A DNA stretch of 64,000 nt, taken from Blastobasis lacticolella (Eukaryota > Arthropoda > Insecta > Lepidoptera > Blastobasidae). The notes below the pieces were generated by a model, which did not search any database, was not told the origin of the DNA, and saw only the letters and a list, made by a program, of their open reading frames with translations. This document shows, piece by piece, positions 33,346 to 43,300 of the stretch. Positions within the stretch are counted from its first letter, which is position 1; every line of letters begins with the position of its first letter. A program made the translations under genes and the position numbers. The stretch is from assembly GCA_905147135.1 (NCBI GenBank), contig LR990052.1:13950200-14014199 (forward strand). The letters are read 5' to 3'.

Positions 33346-34254
33346 TGCCGAAACTTGTAATCAACTAAAGTTATTATTTTGTTGTGTTTTACTGTGAAAT
33401 TTTCGTTAAGATTACCTACTTAGGTAATGTTAGATGACAGAAATGAATATATAATAATATATATATTTGGAGGTCAGTGATTCAACCCCTTTGAGCCATT
33501 TGTTATGTTTGTGGTGTTATTGTGTGTAAATAAATGTTTTCAATTTCAATATCTAATCCAACGTGTATGTTGATAGTATTTTTCTTGTAAACGTTTTCAT
33601 CGTCTCACTCCATTATGCTGTATCACGGGCACGTGGGGATTTCCTCTATATATAGAAATAATTTAGTTTTCGTAGTAATATTCTTATTTATTTATTTATT
33701 TAATATACCAAAAGAGTACACATGTAAAAGTTACAATTTAGTTGAGACAAGGTACAAGACTTATATGCACCCCTATTACAGGTATATACAACATTCACTT
33801 TAACCTAAGTACTTACTCAAAATAACAATGTAATATTCATAAGTAAATTTCAGTTTTACGAAAACAAAATAAAAAACTTTTACAAAAAACTAAGTTTCTT
33901 TATGTATGTTAAACTTCTGCAATGGACGAGCACATTTACTTTAAGAAAGAATACTAGAGGCAGCCAAAGAATTAAAAAAAAATTGCCACAAACGGGGTCG
34001 TGCTTCGACAGAAGCTCTTATCAACCTTTATTTGTTTCCATAAGCCTCAGTGTCCGGCAGAGTAGAATCACAATATAAAGAAGTCCCAGTCATCTATCTC
34101 GTGGTGCAATCATATAGCACCATCTCCAGTCTTTCTAGTATCATTGAGGCAGACTAACAGGTACGGAGGACAAAAACTAGAATAAATTCCTATTTTCCTA
34201 TTTTTACTGAATACCATCTACGGTCAGAGTATTTGTAAAGACAAATCAAACGAA
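33346..34254. other. AT-rich non-coding DNA
   Basis: No gene seen. A TTTA microsatellite at about 33685-33705, followed by ATACCAAAAGAGTACACATG, looks like a minus-strand LINE 3' end. Confidence 0.45.
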
Positions 34255-34480
34255 ACGAGCCCAAACGAGGTTTATCATGCATAGTTTAGGAGTGTCCCTG
34301 ATCACCTTCTGTTCTCATCACCAGACCATAAATATTACTTAGTGGTATAGTACTTATCAAGACCTTTTCAAAGAGGCTAAACACAATGAGGTTATTTAGT
34401 TGCGTTCATTAGTTCCTATGTCCACCTGCCGACCCTATCATCAGACCAGCTCCATGGAACCATAAAATGCATTGTCATCC
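34255..34480. repeat. Diverged ~120 bp tandem repeat
   Basis: TCTCATCACCAGACC (AGACC at 34323) and CTATCATCAGACC (AGACC at 34443) are 120 bp apart. The preceding phrases GTGTCCCTGATCACCTTCTG and CCTATGTCCACCTGCCGACC correspond to the GTCCACCTCTTGAC part of the 121 bp repeat at 19.7 kb. Confidence 0.5.
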
Positions 34481-34647
34481 AAGTTATATAAGTATATCAA
34501 ACAGCTCAATTGAATATAAGGAAGTGGATCTAAGTTAGGCTGGCAAGATTTGACTCCACCAAACAAACATTGCAAGTAAAAGTTGTAAAAATGTGGGTAG
34601 CAGTGTTTTCGTCGAGATTAGAGCAGTATCCTGCACTACTGTGTCTA

Positions 34648-34910
34648 ATGCGCTTATTACACATTCCTAAATTCAGTTACTAAATTCAGAAACAAAAAGC
34701 GTGAGAGCAAATCAAAGTGGAATGTGTTGCTCATAGAATAAGGTCCATTTTTGTATCACTTATATTAAGCCACGCGTCGCTTCGCTTTGCAAAAATCCGA
34801 GATACAAAAATGGACCTTATTCTATGAGCAATACATTCCACTTTGATTTTCTCTCAAGCTTTTTGTTTCTGAATTCAGTAACTACATTTAGGAATGTGTA
34901 ATAAGCGCAT
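34648..34910. mobile_element. 263 bp foldback MITE, best copy
   Basis: It begins ATGCGCTTATTACACATTCC and ends GGAATGTGTAATAAGCGCAT. The arms continue inward through TAAATTCAGTTACT, AAACAAAAAGC, GTGGAATGTGTTGCTCATAG and AATAAGGTCCATTTTTGTAT. The loop is near CACGCGTCGCTTCGCTTTGC. A second copy is at 20478-20727. It lies 77 bp upstream of the candidate exon at 34988. Confidence 0.75.
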
Positions 34911-34987
34911 AACAGTGGACTGTTGATGTCTCTCTGTGTGTCAATAGTATGTATGTGTGTGATGTAACCATATATGTCTGTCCACAG

Positions 34988-35096
34988 GATGTCTCGCAAG
35001 GCCCGCCAAGGGTACAGCATCCGGCACCTACTCCAGTTACCAAATGCGTCGCGCAGCCCCCCCTCGGCCGCGCACCCCCCTGCACCCTGCATCAAG
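34988..35096 (+). CDS. Candidate first coding exon with eh1-like motif
   Basis: A plausible acceptor (TATATGTCTGTCCACAG) precedes G-ATG. The frame then runs 36 codons to a good donor, AAG|GTCAGT, ending exactly at a codon boundary. The peptide opens MSRKARQG, then YSIRHLLQLP, then a Ser/Pro/Ala/His-rich stretch to PAPCIK. Residues 9-15 (Y-S-I-R-H-L-L) fit the Engrailed-homology-1 consensus [F/Y]-x-I-x-x-[I/L]-L. That motif recruits the co-repressor Groucho/TLE in many homeodomain, forkhead and T-box repressors, often near the N-terminus. GC content rises sharply across the exon. The frame could instead begin at an upstream ATG at 34974, which would read through the acceptor. I cannot name the gene, and no DNA-binding domain is visible elsewhere in the window. 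Chance remains possible for so short a stretch. Confidence 0.5.
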
Positions 35097-35949
35097 GTCA
35101 GTGTTAGTGTTAGAACGCGTGCACTTACTAGTGCAAATTTTTTTGGTCGAATTTTAAATGTCTTAACTTTTATTCTGTAATTCGGATTTTTTTTTAATTG
35201 CCACTGGCCAGGCCCATCACCTAGTGGTGTGTAACTGTCCAAATATCTGTGCAATTATGATGTCAGTGACGATGGAGCGCCCCTCTCGACAAGAGTTCTA
35301 TATTTATAATTTTCAGGGAATATCTATTACCTATTCCAAAACACGAAATCAGAGGCGGAAAGATATTATATTGGTAAGTTACTGAAATATACTGTTCGTA
35401 AAAATGTAATACAGAATCAAAAATTATGATAAGTATGTAACTATCTAAAATAAGTTAGTTTATTTGAACATTTGATGACACGCGTCACACAACTTCAAGT
35501 ACTTCCTGCGAGAGTAGCGCCACCTACAAGTAATTTCATCTCTGTGCCACGTTCAGAAATAGCTCAGTTTTAAAAAGCAAACTGCTCGCTCACACTATTT
35601 TAATAGGTCCTACAGTAATTGTATGAGGCACGGACAGATGTCTACGGCAGCGATAACGTAGCTTCTCCTATTTATTCTACGATCAATCGTGGTTGGGCAA
35701 GGTTATGAAATTAACAAGATCGGTAGCCAACTTGTTACACAGCTTGTTACCTACCTAGAAACGCACCCTCGTAGTGGAACGAAATCTCAGCTACCCCAAT
35801 GAAGAGAAGTTGCTTCGCTAGGGATGGTGAGCTCGTTTTAGTTCGCGGGTTAATGTGCAGATGGCGCTGTTTTCATTTGTCGGGATGCAAACTTCTGCTT
35901 CGTTCTTACGTTTTTTTAGTTAGTTATCGTTAGAAATTTATCATGATGT
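35097..35949. other. Non-coding interval, possibly intron
   Basis: Begins with the donor GTCAGTGTTAG. No coding frame. The short blocks AGTAGCGCCACCTACAAG (35513) and GTGCAGATGGCGCTGTTTTC (35854) resemble the SINE family A tail core but are too short to assign. Confidence 0.45.
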
Positions 35950-36180
35950 ACTTAATAATAATAAATAATGTGAAGAAATTGACACAGCGCCATCTAGCTC
36001 CAAACTAAGCAAAGCTTGTACTAAGGGTGCTAGAAAACTGATATAGTACTTGAATACTTTTAAATATATACTTTTTATACATAGAACACACGGACCCGTA
36101 AAGGAAATTAAAATTCATCATTTCAATTTCTGCTTTCTGCCCGGCCGGGAATCGAACTCCTACATACAATGGTGGCAGTT
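35950..36180 (-). mobile_element. SINE family A, minus strand
   Basis: Minus strand: GGAGTTCGATTCCCGGCCGG (B box), GAAATGATGAATTTTAATTT-CC, ACGGGTCCGTGTGTTC, then the tail CACCCTTAGTACAAGCTTTG-CTTAGTTTGGAGCTAGATGG-CGCTGTGTCAATTT. Head, core and tail are all present, so it is close to complete. Confidence 0.6.
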
Positions 36181-36205
36181 CGAGTGCCAAATGCAAACTA
36201 TGGGA

Positions 36206-36337
36206 CATCTTGGCGTTAATATCCCGCTTGTGATTCCACGCGCGAGGGCCCAGGGTCCGTCTTGACCATGATCCAGGATTAGGCAAAAAAAGGTAATTAC
36301 AGTATAGCAACTGTAATCTGACCTCCGTGACCCTGCA
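36206..36337 (-). mobile_element. SINE family B, 3' half
   Basis: Minus-strand GGGTCACGGAGGTCAGATTA, CTGTAATTACC, TGGATCATGGTCAAGACGGA and GGGATATTAACGCCAAGATG. Its tail lies 26 bp from the family A copy. Confidence 0.65.
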
Positions 36338-36412
36338 TAAATGCAGACTATTGCCTGACCGATAATAAACGGGGTGACTGGGGTAAATATGGTATACATA
36401 TAATTAATAAAT

Positions 36413-36773
36413 AAATGATCTTGGCGTTAATGTCCCGGTGGTGCTCTCGCGCACGAGGGCGCGGGTTCCGCCGTGACCATGATCCAGGATTTGGCAGGCA
36501 GGTAATTACAGTTGAAGCGTCTGCCATCTGACCTCCATGACCCTGCTACCAGGGGAACCTGACCAGATTGAATCATGGTTACACATCCAGTCGCCTGAAT
36601 GTGCAGGTGTCGGCACGATGTCTTGCCTCACCGTAAGAGCATCGGTTATTATTCAACTAATGTACATAACTCAGAAAACAGTCATTGGTATATGGCCGGA
36701 GCGGGATTCGAACCCGGGACCTCTGGCTTACGAGTCAGATACTTTAACCGCTCGGCCACCGATGCTCTTACGT
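36413..36773 (-). mobile_element. SINE family B, full length with 15 bp target duplications
   Basis: This is the reference copy. On the minus strand the head GCATCGGTGGCCGAGCGGTT-AAAG (A box) and GGTCCCGGGTTCGAATCCCG (perfect B box) show derivation from a tRNA gene and internal Pol III promotion. The body follows in order to GGGACATTAACGCCAAGATC-ATTT. ATATAATTAATAAAT at 36398-36412 is repeated exactly at 36774-36788. These perfect target-site duplications mark LINE-mediated insertion and a recent date. No coding capacity. Movement would need an autonomous partner LINE. Confidence 0.85.
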
Positions 36774-36794
36774 ATATAATTAATAAATTATAAC

Positions 36795-36850
36795 ATAATA
36801 ATTATATGTTCGGACAATTCACACAGTGCCATCTATTAGGTACTTAATAG
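36795..36850 (-). mobile_element. SINE family A tail fragment
   Basis: Minus-strand CCTAATAGATGGCACTGTGT-GAATTGTCCGAAC. It closes a cluster of four SINE pieces between 35.95 and 36.85 kb. Confidence 0.5.
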
Positions 36851-37059
36851 CTACAATAATTTTACGACTGGTCAATACTTAGGTACCTTCAGGTGTCACA
36901 CATTTTTTTCATCCTACAGGGAGATAAAAAGTATAGTGTAACTCGACAGCAAAATTACCAAAATATAACCGTCGTCCTTGCTCACTTGTAAAATCAACAA
37001 CGTCCTTAAAACTAACATCGGTATTCCATTCGTAAAAACGATCAAAGCCCCCGAGAAAA

Positions 37060-37260
37060 CACGTTGGAAACACATTATTGGTCAGTAACCCTTTCGCCGC
37101 CGGTTCCCCGCATTCTACCCGGGCGGGGACGGCCGGATGTGTCCCGCCGTTTGTTTACGGAACAAATCAACTATTTATTTATTGGCGATCGCTTTGATCG
37201 TCCGGTCTCCGTGACCTGTGCAAACAGGTTTTTACCGGTAGGAAGGGTTGGGGATTTGTG
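37060..37260. other. GC-richer island, candidate regulatory DNA
   Basis: GCCGCCGGTTCCCCGCATTC, GGGCGGGGACGGCCGGATGT, TGTTTAC (a forkhead-type core) and GCGATCGCTTTGATCG (near-palindromic; CTTTGATC resembles a TCF core). No domain in any frame. The base composition contrasts sharply with both flanks. Confidence 0.3.
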
Positions 37261-37329
37261 TGGATACGACGTTATTTCTTTTGTGATAGAGAAACATGAT
37301 AGAAGTTATAGCGTGCTAGCTCTCTTACC

Positions 37330-37445
37330 CGATAAACCTATATGTTGAATCACTCTATCCATTGTTGAAAACCGCATGTAAGTTCAGTAGCTTTTGAGTT
37401 TATCGCAAACAGATAGACAGACAGACCGACATACTTGACTTTGTT
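37330..37445 (-). mobile_element. Helitron fragment, minus strand
   Basis: The minus strand reads AAAACAAAGTCAAGTATGTC-GGTCTGTCTGTCTATCTG, AAACTCAAAAGCTACTGAAC, ATGCGGTTTTCAACAATGGA and TAGAGTGATTCA, the 5' and middle parts of the Helitron family. No 3' hairpin end. Confidence 0.55.
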
Positions 37446-38351
37446 TTAGAATAATGAAGTGATGTAGTGAAACACCTAATCCTTTAATCATTCTGGTGGT
37501 ATTACAAAGTGTTTTAAAAAACGCAGATCACGCTAGTCGAGTGGACTAACGTTCTACCTAAACACAATTGTCCGAATCATTCTCTCTTATTGTACTTAGG
37601 TATACTAACTGCCATTTTCTCGTACGTTATTTATTTGTTAATCATCAATTAAAATTCTCCATCCTTATCTAGGTTGTAGACAAAGACGAAAAGAGTTTCA
37701 ATCGATGATTAACATTGACAAGCGTTTCAGAAACTGGGTTGTAACTTGGATATCAATATCATCATAATCGTCATTAACGAGCCTCTTCCAAACTAGCAGC
37801 GGGATGTCCAAGTCCAAGAAATAATTTTGCTATACTTCACTTTCAGTTCATCCTATTACAGGATATGTTCACTTTAGATTCTGCGGCATGTCCACAATTC
37901 ACCTGCCCGTGCAGAAAGGGGTTCTTTTCAGATTGCCTCTTACAATGCAATACAACGTGGAGCGTCGCCGGGCCGTCTGTCCGTTTGTCCGCGTTCCTTT
38001 GCGTGCACTATTAATGTCCCTTCAGGGGTTAACATCACTTGTGTCCGAGATTGATGGCCCTTTTTATCTGTCATTGCAGTGTAATTTAATGCCAGTTCGG
38101 AAATTGAGTTGTTTTTATTAGTCTTCAGTGGATTTAGTTCGATTTCGAAGTTTTGAGCAGTGAAATGTATTTAGAAGAATGATTGTCATTGCATTTTTGA
38201 AGTATGACCTATAAAAGTGTAGATAAAAACAAATGTAATATATTATACAAGGTATATACGTGTGCCGAGCCGATTAAACTTGGAAATAACTGTACTCCCC
38301 GTGAAATAACTGTAATTTCTTTCGGTTTTTAAGAAAAATAACTTTCTTGCT
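37446..38351. other. Non-coding interval
   Basis: A GC-richer patch at 37900-38080 (ACAACGTGGAGCGTCGCCGG, TTCAGGGGTTAACATCACTT) has an open frame without a known domain. It may be conserved regulatory DNA. Confidence 0.35.
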
Positions 38352-38663
38352 CGATGGTCCGGGGTCCGCCTTGACCGTGATCCTTGGTAGGTCTGATAAT
38401 TACAGTGGAGCGACTGCCATCTGACCTCCGTGACCCTGCTACTAGGAGAACCTGATCAGATTGGATCATGGATACACATTCAGTCGCCTGAATATGCAGG
38501 TTTCATCACGATGCTTTCCCTCACCGTAAGAACATCGGTTACAACATTAAACGAATGTACATAACTCAGAAAAGAGTCATTGGTACATAGCCGCAGTGGG
38601 ATTTGAACCCGCTAACTCTTGCTTTCGAGTCAGATACCTTAACCACTCAGCCACCGACGCTCC
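38352..38663 (-). mobile_element. SINE family B, 3'-truncated
   Basis: The head GGAGCGTCGGTGGCTGAGTG-GTTAAGG and GTTAGCGGGTTCAAATCCCA are followed by the full body to GGTCAAGGCGGACCCCGGAC. The final ATTAACGCC tail is lost. The family also shows CATTCAGGCGACTGAATGTG here. Confidence 0.75.
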
Positions 38664-38799
38664 GTTGCTTGCCCAAGCGACGCTTGCGTTTATAAGAAAT
38701 ATTATTTATTCCAACATTTAAAAAATTACATTCGATCATTTTCAAATCAACGACTACAATATAATATAATCATTAGTGGAATTAACACAACAATCCCAT

Positions 38800-38960
38800 T
38801 TAACCCTCGCCGCGCTTGTGTTTGCGTGCGAAAGAAACCCGGATATGTTCCGGAAGGGCTCAACCGGCCCGGTTATTTTTACGCCGTAAATTCCCGGTTA
38901 ATCCGGCGAGTGTTAAGTGATTAAGCGCACGGCGGGCGGCCGACCGGACTCTTATACGGC
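38800..38960. promoter_or_regulatory. CpG-rich island with homeodomain-type sites
   Basis: CCTCGCCGCGCTTGTGTTTG, GGATATGTTCCGGAAGGGCT-CAACCGGCCCGGTTATTTTT. Then GTTAATCCGG (a TAATCC site of the Bicoid/Otx type) and GTTAAGTGATTAAG (NK-2-like TTAAGTG plus ATTA). This reads as candidate enhancer DNA rather than coding sequence. Confidence 0.3.
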
Positions 38961-39131
38961 GATTTGTTAAACAGTTATAAGCTACAGTAGTGATGGGGTT
39001 GGAGCGATGTCGGTAGAATATAAGTATATATTTTTTTTTCGGAATTGTAATATTTTATGTAACATTTTATGTTTTATTTTATTACTAAGGTTACAAACTT
39101 GTTTTAAATCTGTGAAATTATTATGATGGCT

Positions 39132-39180
39132 GTAGCCATACTGACAATTTAACTATGTATAGTTAAATTGTCAGTAGCTA
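39132..39180. repeat. Short palindrome
   Basis: CTGACAATTTAACTAT at 39141, GT, then its exact reverse complement to 39174 (16 bp perfect stem). Outer TAGCC...AGCTA pairs with a bulge. Confidence 0.7.
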
Positions 39181-39419
39181 AATATTATTAAGTAGGTATC
39201 AAATATATAATTGTCTAATTGCAATAGATGGTATAAAATGATGACGTTCTCGGTACATACTTTTACATTTTACGTGTCATACTTTAATTATGAAAATTGT
39301 ACCTACTGAGAAATAAATGAATATCAATATATTTATTTTTACAAGTTCTATGGAATTATCTTTTCACAGCGGTGTTCCTTACTAGACAGAACTACATTGG
39401 GGCTTTTCTACACTTATCT

Positions 39420-39530
39420 CAAAGGCCGGCAATGCATTCGTGACCCAGCTGGTGTTCATAGGCGGCAGGTGATCACTTACCATCAGGTGACCAGCATCTT
39501 GTTTGCCTCCATTTGTAATAAAAAAAACTA
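39420..39530 (+). mobile_element. LINE 3' tail fragment
   Basis: AAAGGCCGGCAATGCATTCG, GGTGTTCATAGGCGGCAGGT-GATCACTTACCATCAGGTGA, CTTGTTTGCCTCC and an A-rich end. A variant of the same tail family. Confidence 0.55.
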
Positions 39531-40802
39531 AGACACGCACGACTCAAGTTAGTTATACATACTGATACTATAATATACCTACTAGTCAAACGCGTCGTCG
39601 ACTCGTCGTGCTGCGTTCTAAAATAACTATTCACGCACCGTCACTTAATATAACCAGGTGAGATGGCGGTCAAATGCCTGGAGAGTCTAAAAAAAAAAAA
39701 ACTATTGTGTGTTCCAACACAGCTCCAACCTATTTTATTTACCTCTGCCCGCGTAGACTTCGGCTTTGTACTTATAATAATACTGTGGGAAGTACTTTGA
39801 ATTTTGGAAAAAAATTATAGCCCGTAAATTATTTTCATGTACACTCCAACACAATAAAGGGTCTTTTTGTCTGAATGACTAAAAATCCTTGCACAATCCA
39901 TACTCACACCAGCATTTATAATATAAATCGGATAGTTTATGTCATTCAATTCAGACGTCTACGCTGTAGTTTACAACTATATTTTGTCCATCACTTGTTA
40001 CAGAATGTAAATAGTGTCGTAATTTTAACAATAATTAAGAACTTTGTAATACCACAAAATAAAAAACGGCCATCATCGTAATACGCAGTAATTTGCTTAT
40101 GACTGTACAAAACTGAAAACAATTACATTATTTTGTTTTAATAAAGGAACTTTTTTATTAATACATAACAAAATAATTTTAATTATTTTAACGTGTCCAA
40201 ATAAATACAGGAGCATTCCCATCACTATACAACGAGTGCTGAAAGGCGATATTTCTTTTGCCCCACTAACACCTCGGCCGGGTTATAAATCCAAACACCC
40301 TGCAGGGTCCGTTCAATCCTGAACACTAATTGTTATTTATTTAATGTCCAGATTCAATGGGGAAAATGAAATCTATTTTTGTAAATATTTAATTATTTGG
40401 TTCTGTTGTAATGCTTGAACAACTATAACATCATAATCATTATTAAAATTAATAATATTTATTTTAAACAAATGGGTAGTACAGAAACTAAAAAACCCGA
40501 CTGCCAATAAAAAACTGTAAAGCAAAAATTCTTACAAGTGTACTTATAAATTGTATATATATTTTTAAATGGCCTTGTGAAGATCTTTATTTTGATATCC
40601 CCCTCGATTGGTTTTAGAGAAAACGGATTTTCGAAAATCACAATATGTCACCTCATATTTATACCACCATACATTTAGATAATAGATTACGAAAGAGCCC
40701 AGAAGTTAGATAATTGAGTAATTTATTGTAGACACAAATATTTTGTATTCTTTATCAAAATATCAGGCAACAGAGACCTGAGGAGAGGAGAGAGAGAGAC
40801 AA
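39531..40802. other. AT-rich non-coding DNA
   Basis: No gene or element recognised. Confidence 0.5.
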
Positions 40803-40938
40803 TCATCATCATCATAATCTTGGCGTTAATGGCCCGGTTATGTTCTCGCGCACGAGGGCCCGAGGTCCGCCTTGACCATGATCCAGGATTCGGCTTATCA
40901 GGTAATTGCAGTGAAGCGACTGCTATCTGTCCTCCACG
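40803..40938 (-). mobile_element. SINE family B fragment
   Basis: Minus strand: GGATCATGGTCAAGGCGGAC-CTCGGGCCCTCGTGCGCGAG-AACATAACCGGGCCATTAAC-GCCAAGATTATGATG. The 5' half is missing. Confidence 0.7.
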
Positions 40939-41429
40939 TGAGAGGGGCAATATACTACACCTTCAAATCAAAGTGAAAATTGTTACTACACCATCGTAAA
41001 AAGAAAAGACGCTATCGGAAAATACAGAGGAATAGAATTAAATCAATTACACTGCCAGCCACGCGAACGCACCTCGTCTTGTGGCACTAAATCACTGCGG
41101 CGCGTTTTGCTCGTAACGCCTGGCAACAAGTCAATTCTAAAAATGGCTTCACTTCATTTATTCTGGAAATTGATATTGCTCTATTTGGAAACAAAGTAAA
41201 TGGAAGATAGCATTTAGGTGATATTGGTGGGGGAACTAAAGATAATTTAGATGTATGGACTTATTTTGATATATATTTATAATTCATTTAACCTAAGTAA
41301 ATTATTAAAAAAACGAAAATACAATTTTCGATGGTTATCGTTATAGTTAGGTAATAAGTCCTTGATGGATATGGAGAAATCGAATAGACAAAATACAATA
41401 AAAAAATTTAAGCGATATGTAGATAAAAA

Positions 41430-41640
41430 TTGCCCAATTACACTAAACTTTAGGTGACGCCTAAGTTGATTTCAGATATTCCTAAAAAGAAAGGCATTAC
41501 ACCAATCACCAACCTTAGGTAAAAACTAAAATGGCTAATTCACTCTTCACTTTAAGACACACATTTTGTGACGCTTAAATACTTACGAGCATCTTGTGAC
41601 GACAACTTAAGCGTCGTCTAAGTTTACTGAAATCGGGCAA
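41430..41640. mobile_element. ~210 bp non-autonomous DNA transposon
   Basis: The ends TTGCCCAATTACACTAAACT and AGTTTACTGAAATCGGGCAA are inverted relatives. Each is followed inward by a self-complementary block (TAGGTGACGCCTAAGT; ACTTAAGCGTCGTCTA). The terminal repeats of about 37 bp have several mismatches. A partial relative is at 6034. Confidence 0.6.
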
Positions 41641-41759
41641 ATATGCTTCATCAATATCGCAAATCAAACGCTTCCCGATTCCGTAACAAGACGCGATATC
41701 TTTCTACAACTGCATCGAAACCTCCAATAGCGTTCTCAAATGGTCTGTAATACAATCAA

Positions 41760-41960
41760 TTACACGAGGCCGTGTGTCTTCCGCCAATAAGTCAGGATGG
41801 CGCGTTTTATCGCGTTATCGCTCCCACGCGACTACTTGCGAGTAAACGCTCGTATCTGTGCACCTCACGCGGCACGGAAGTGTACTCCCGTGTCTTGCAT
41901 GGGCGATTTCGCCCATGCAATGCCAATGCTTGTGAGAATTGCAGTAGGTGAAATTGTGTG
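41760..41960. other. CpG-rich island with perfect palindrome
   Basis: GATGGCGCGTTTTATCGCGT and CACGCGACTACTTGCGAGTA stand out from the AT-rich flanks. TTGCATGGGCGA at 41895 is followed after TT by its exact reverse complement, ending 41920. Candidate regulatory element. No domain in the open frames. Confidence 0.35.
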
Positions 41961-42489
41961 TTTATTTTTTGGCATGGTTTGATTAGCTATACTTAATCTG
42001 GTTTTCAGATAAGAGCGATTGGAGTTGGTTTGATTTGTTGCCGCTGTGGTTGTATGATTATTGCAGCTTTTATAGTGCAAGGCAAATTCTAATCTGCAAA
42101 GTAATGTTAAGAAGCTAAATTGGAGTTATCTAGTTATGTATGTGCTGCCAACAAACTTCTCTGTAGTTTGGCATTTTATTTACAATAATGTACCTATTCA
42201 TAAGTTCTTACTGAATAAACTTTTTTTTGTTTTTTTTTTCTTATTCGTGGTCTGCACTAATAGGTTCTCTACTAGTCTAAAATAGTTAAAATTTTTAAGC
42301 ATGACGTGCATATTGGAAATTAAAATTGTAAAAAAGCCTGTCATTTTATGATCTGCCAACCCCCACTAAGCCTGGGATTCCTCTTAGTAGAGAAAAGTAC
42401 ATGTGGACGGGTATAGACTGACGATGAACCCTCATTGTTTTGCAATCGAATGTCTTCAATAATAGTAAAACTGAGAGCTGTCGACATTT

Positions 42490-43300
42490 TATCAAACTGC
42501 ACTATCGACAATCTCCGAGCACCGACCCGCATCGCCAGAAGTTTCCGAAACACAATAGCTACAGCACTGTCGGCATCCCAGATATCTTGTCTCTCGCAAG
42601 ACAATGTGCCATAAAGTTGTCTGCAACATTTCGCGCGGTCCGCGGCCGCGGCGCGTGACCCTCCACCGCAAAATGCCAACCTCCTAACGAGTTTTTGAAA
42701 GCACCCCTGACAACGATGCCATCTTAAAGGGATTTGCACTTTGTAAGTAAATTCTAGTCGGTCTTCGGTGTCTCAGCGGATAGTTACAGCCGTATGTTGA
42801 AATATGAAGGTGAATATGTGTGTGTTCACACTCGTATCGGCGACGCAGCAAGCATTATCAGCCGAGCCCAGTCTCCAGCGTAATCCTGTCGGATCGAGCG
42901 ACGATCCGTCCATTAAGTATTCATCTCGCGACATTAGTGGCTGCCGTTATTAAAACCACCTGTAAATCCGCTGCGAGTCGCTTGCGGCCCACGTACTCGG
43001 GGGGAGGGGGGTCCCTTCCGCCCTCGTGACTTTTGTCCCGAATCTCGGCGCACGTCTTGGACATCGGGGACACGTCTTACGGAATTAATAATAAGCCAAG
43101 AAGCCGGCTGCGGTTTGGGCCGCAATGTGGCGAAATTTCTAACCCTCATTAGGGGCCCTGTGCACTCGCTACGCGCGCCCAACTTTCGCCGCGGAGGCAG
43201 CTCGCCCGTTGTTTATAACCAGCCGCCGACAGCCAGCGCCTTGTAGCGGGTTTTAATCGCCGAATTAAGGATGTTCTAAGCGGCCGCGATTTCAGACAAT
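42490..43300. other. Long GC-richer island, candidate regulatory DNA
   Basis: Patches include CACCGACCCGCATCGCCAGA, GCGCGGTCCGCGGCCGCGGC-GCG, CTCGGGGGGAGGGGGGTCCC and CGCTACGCGCGCCCAACTTT-CGCCGCGGAGG. A 132-codon minus-strand frame at 42341-42739 overlaps a plus-strand one with no domain in either, so composition is the simplest explanation. Confidence 0.3.

Noticed and set aside
34817..35254. 145-codon minus-strand frame over the eh1 exon
   Set aside because: It crosses the MITE arm and the splice sites of the plus-strand candidate and has no known motif. It is best explained as a shadow frame.
42341..42739. 132-codon minus-strand frame
   Set aside because: Lies in a CpG-rich island with an overlapping opposite frame. 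No splice sites or domain stand out.
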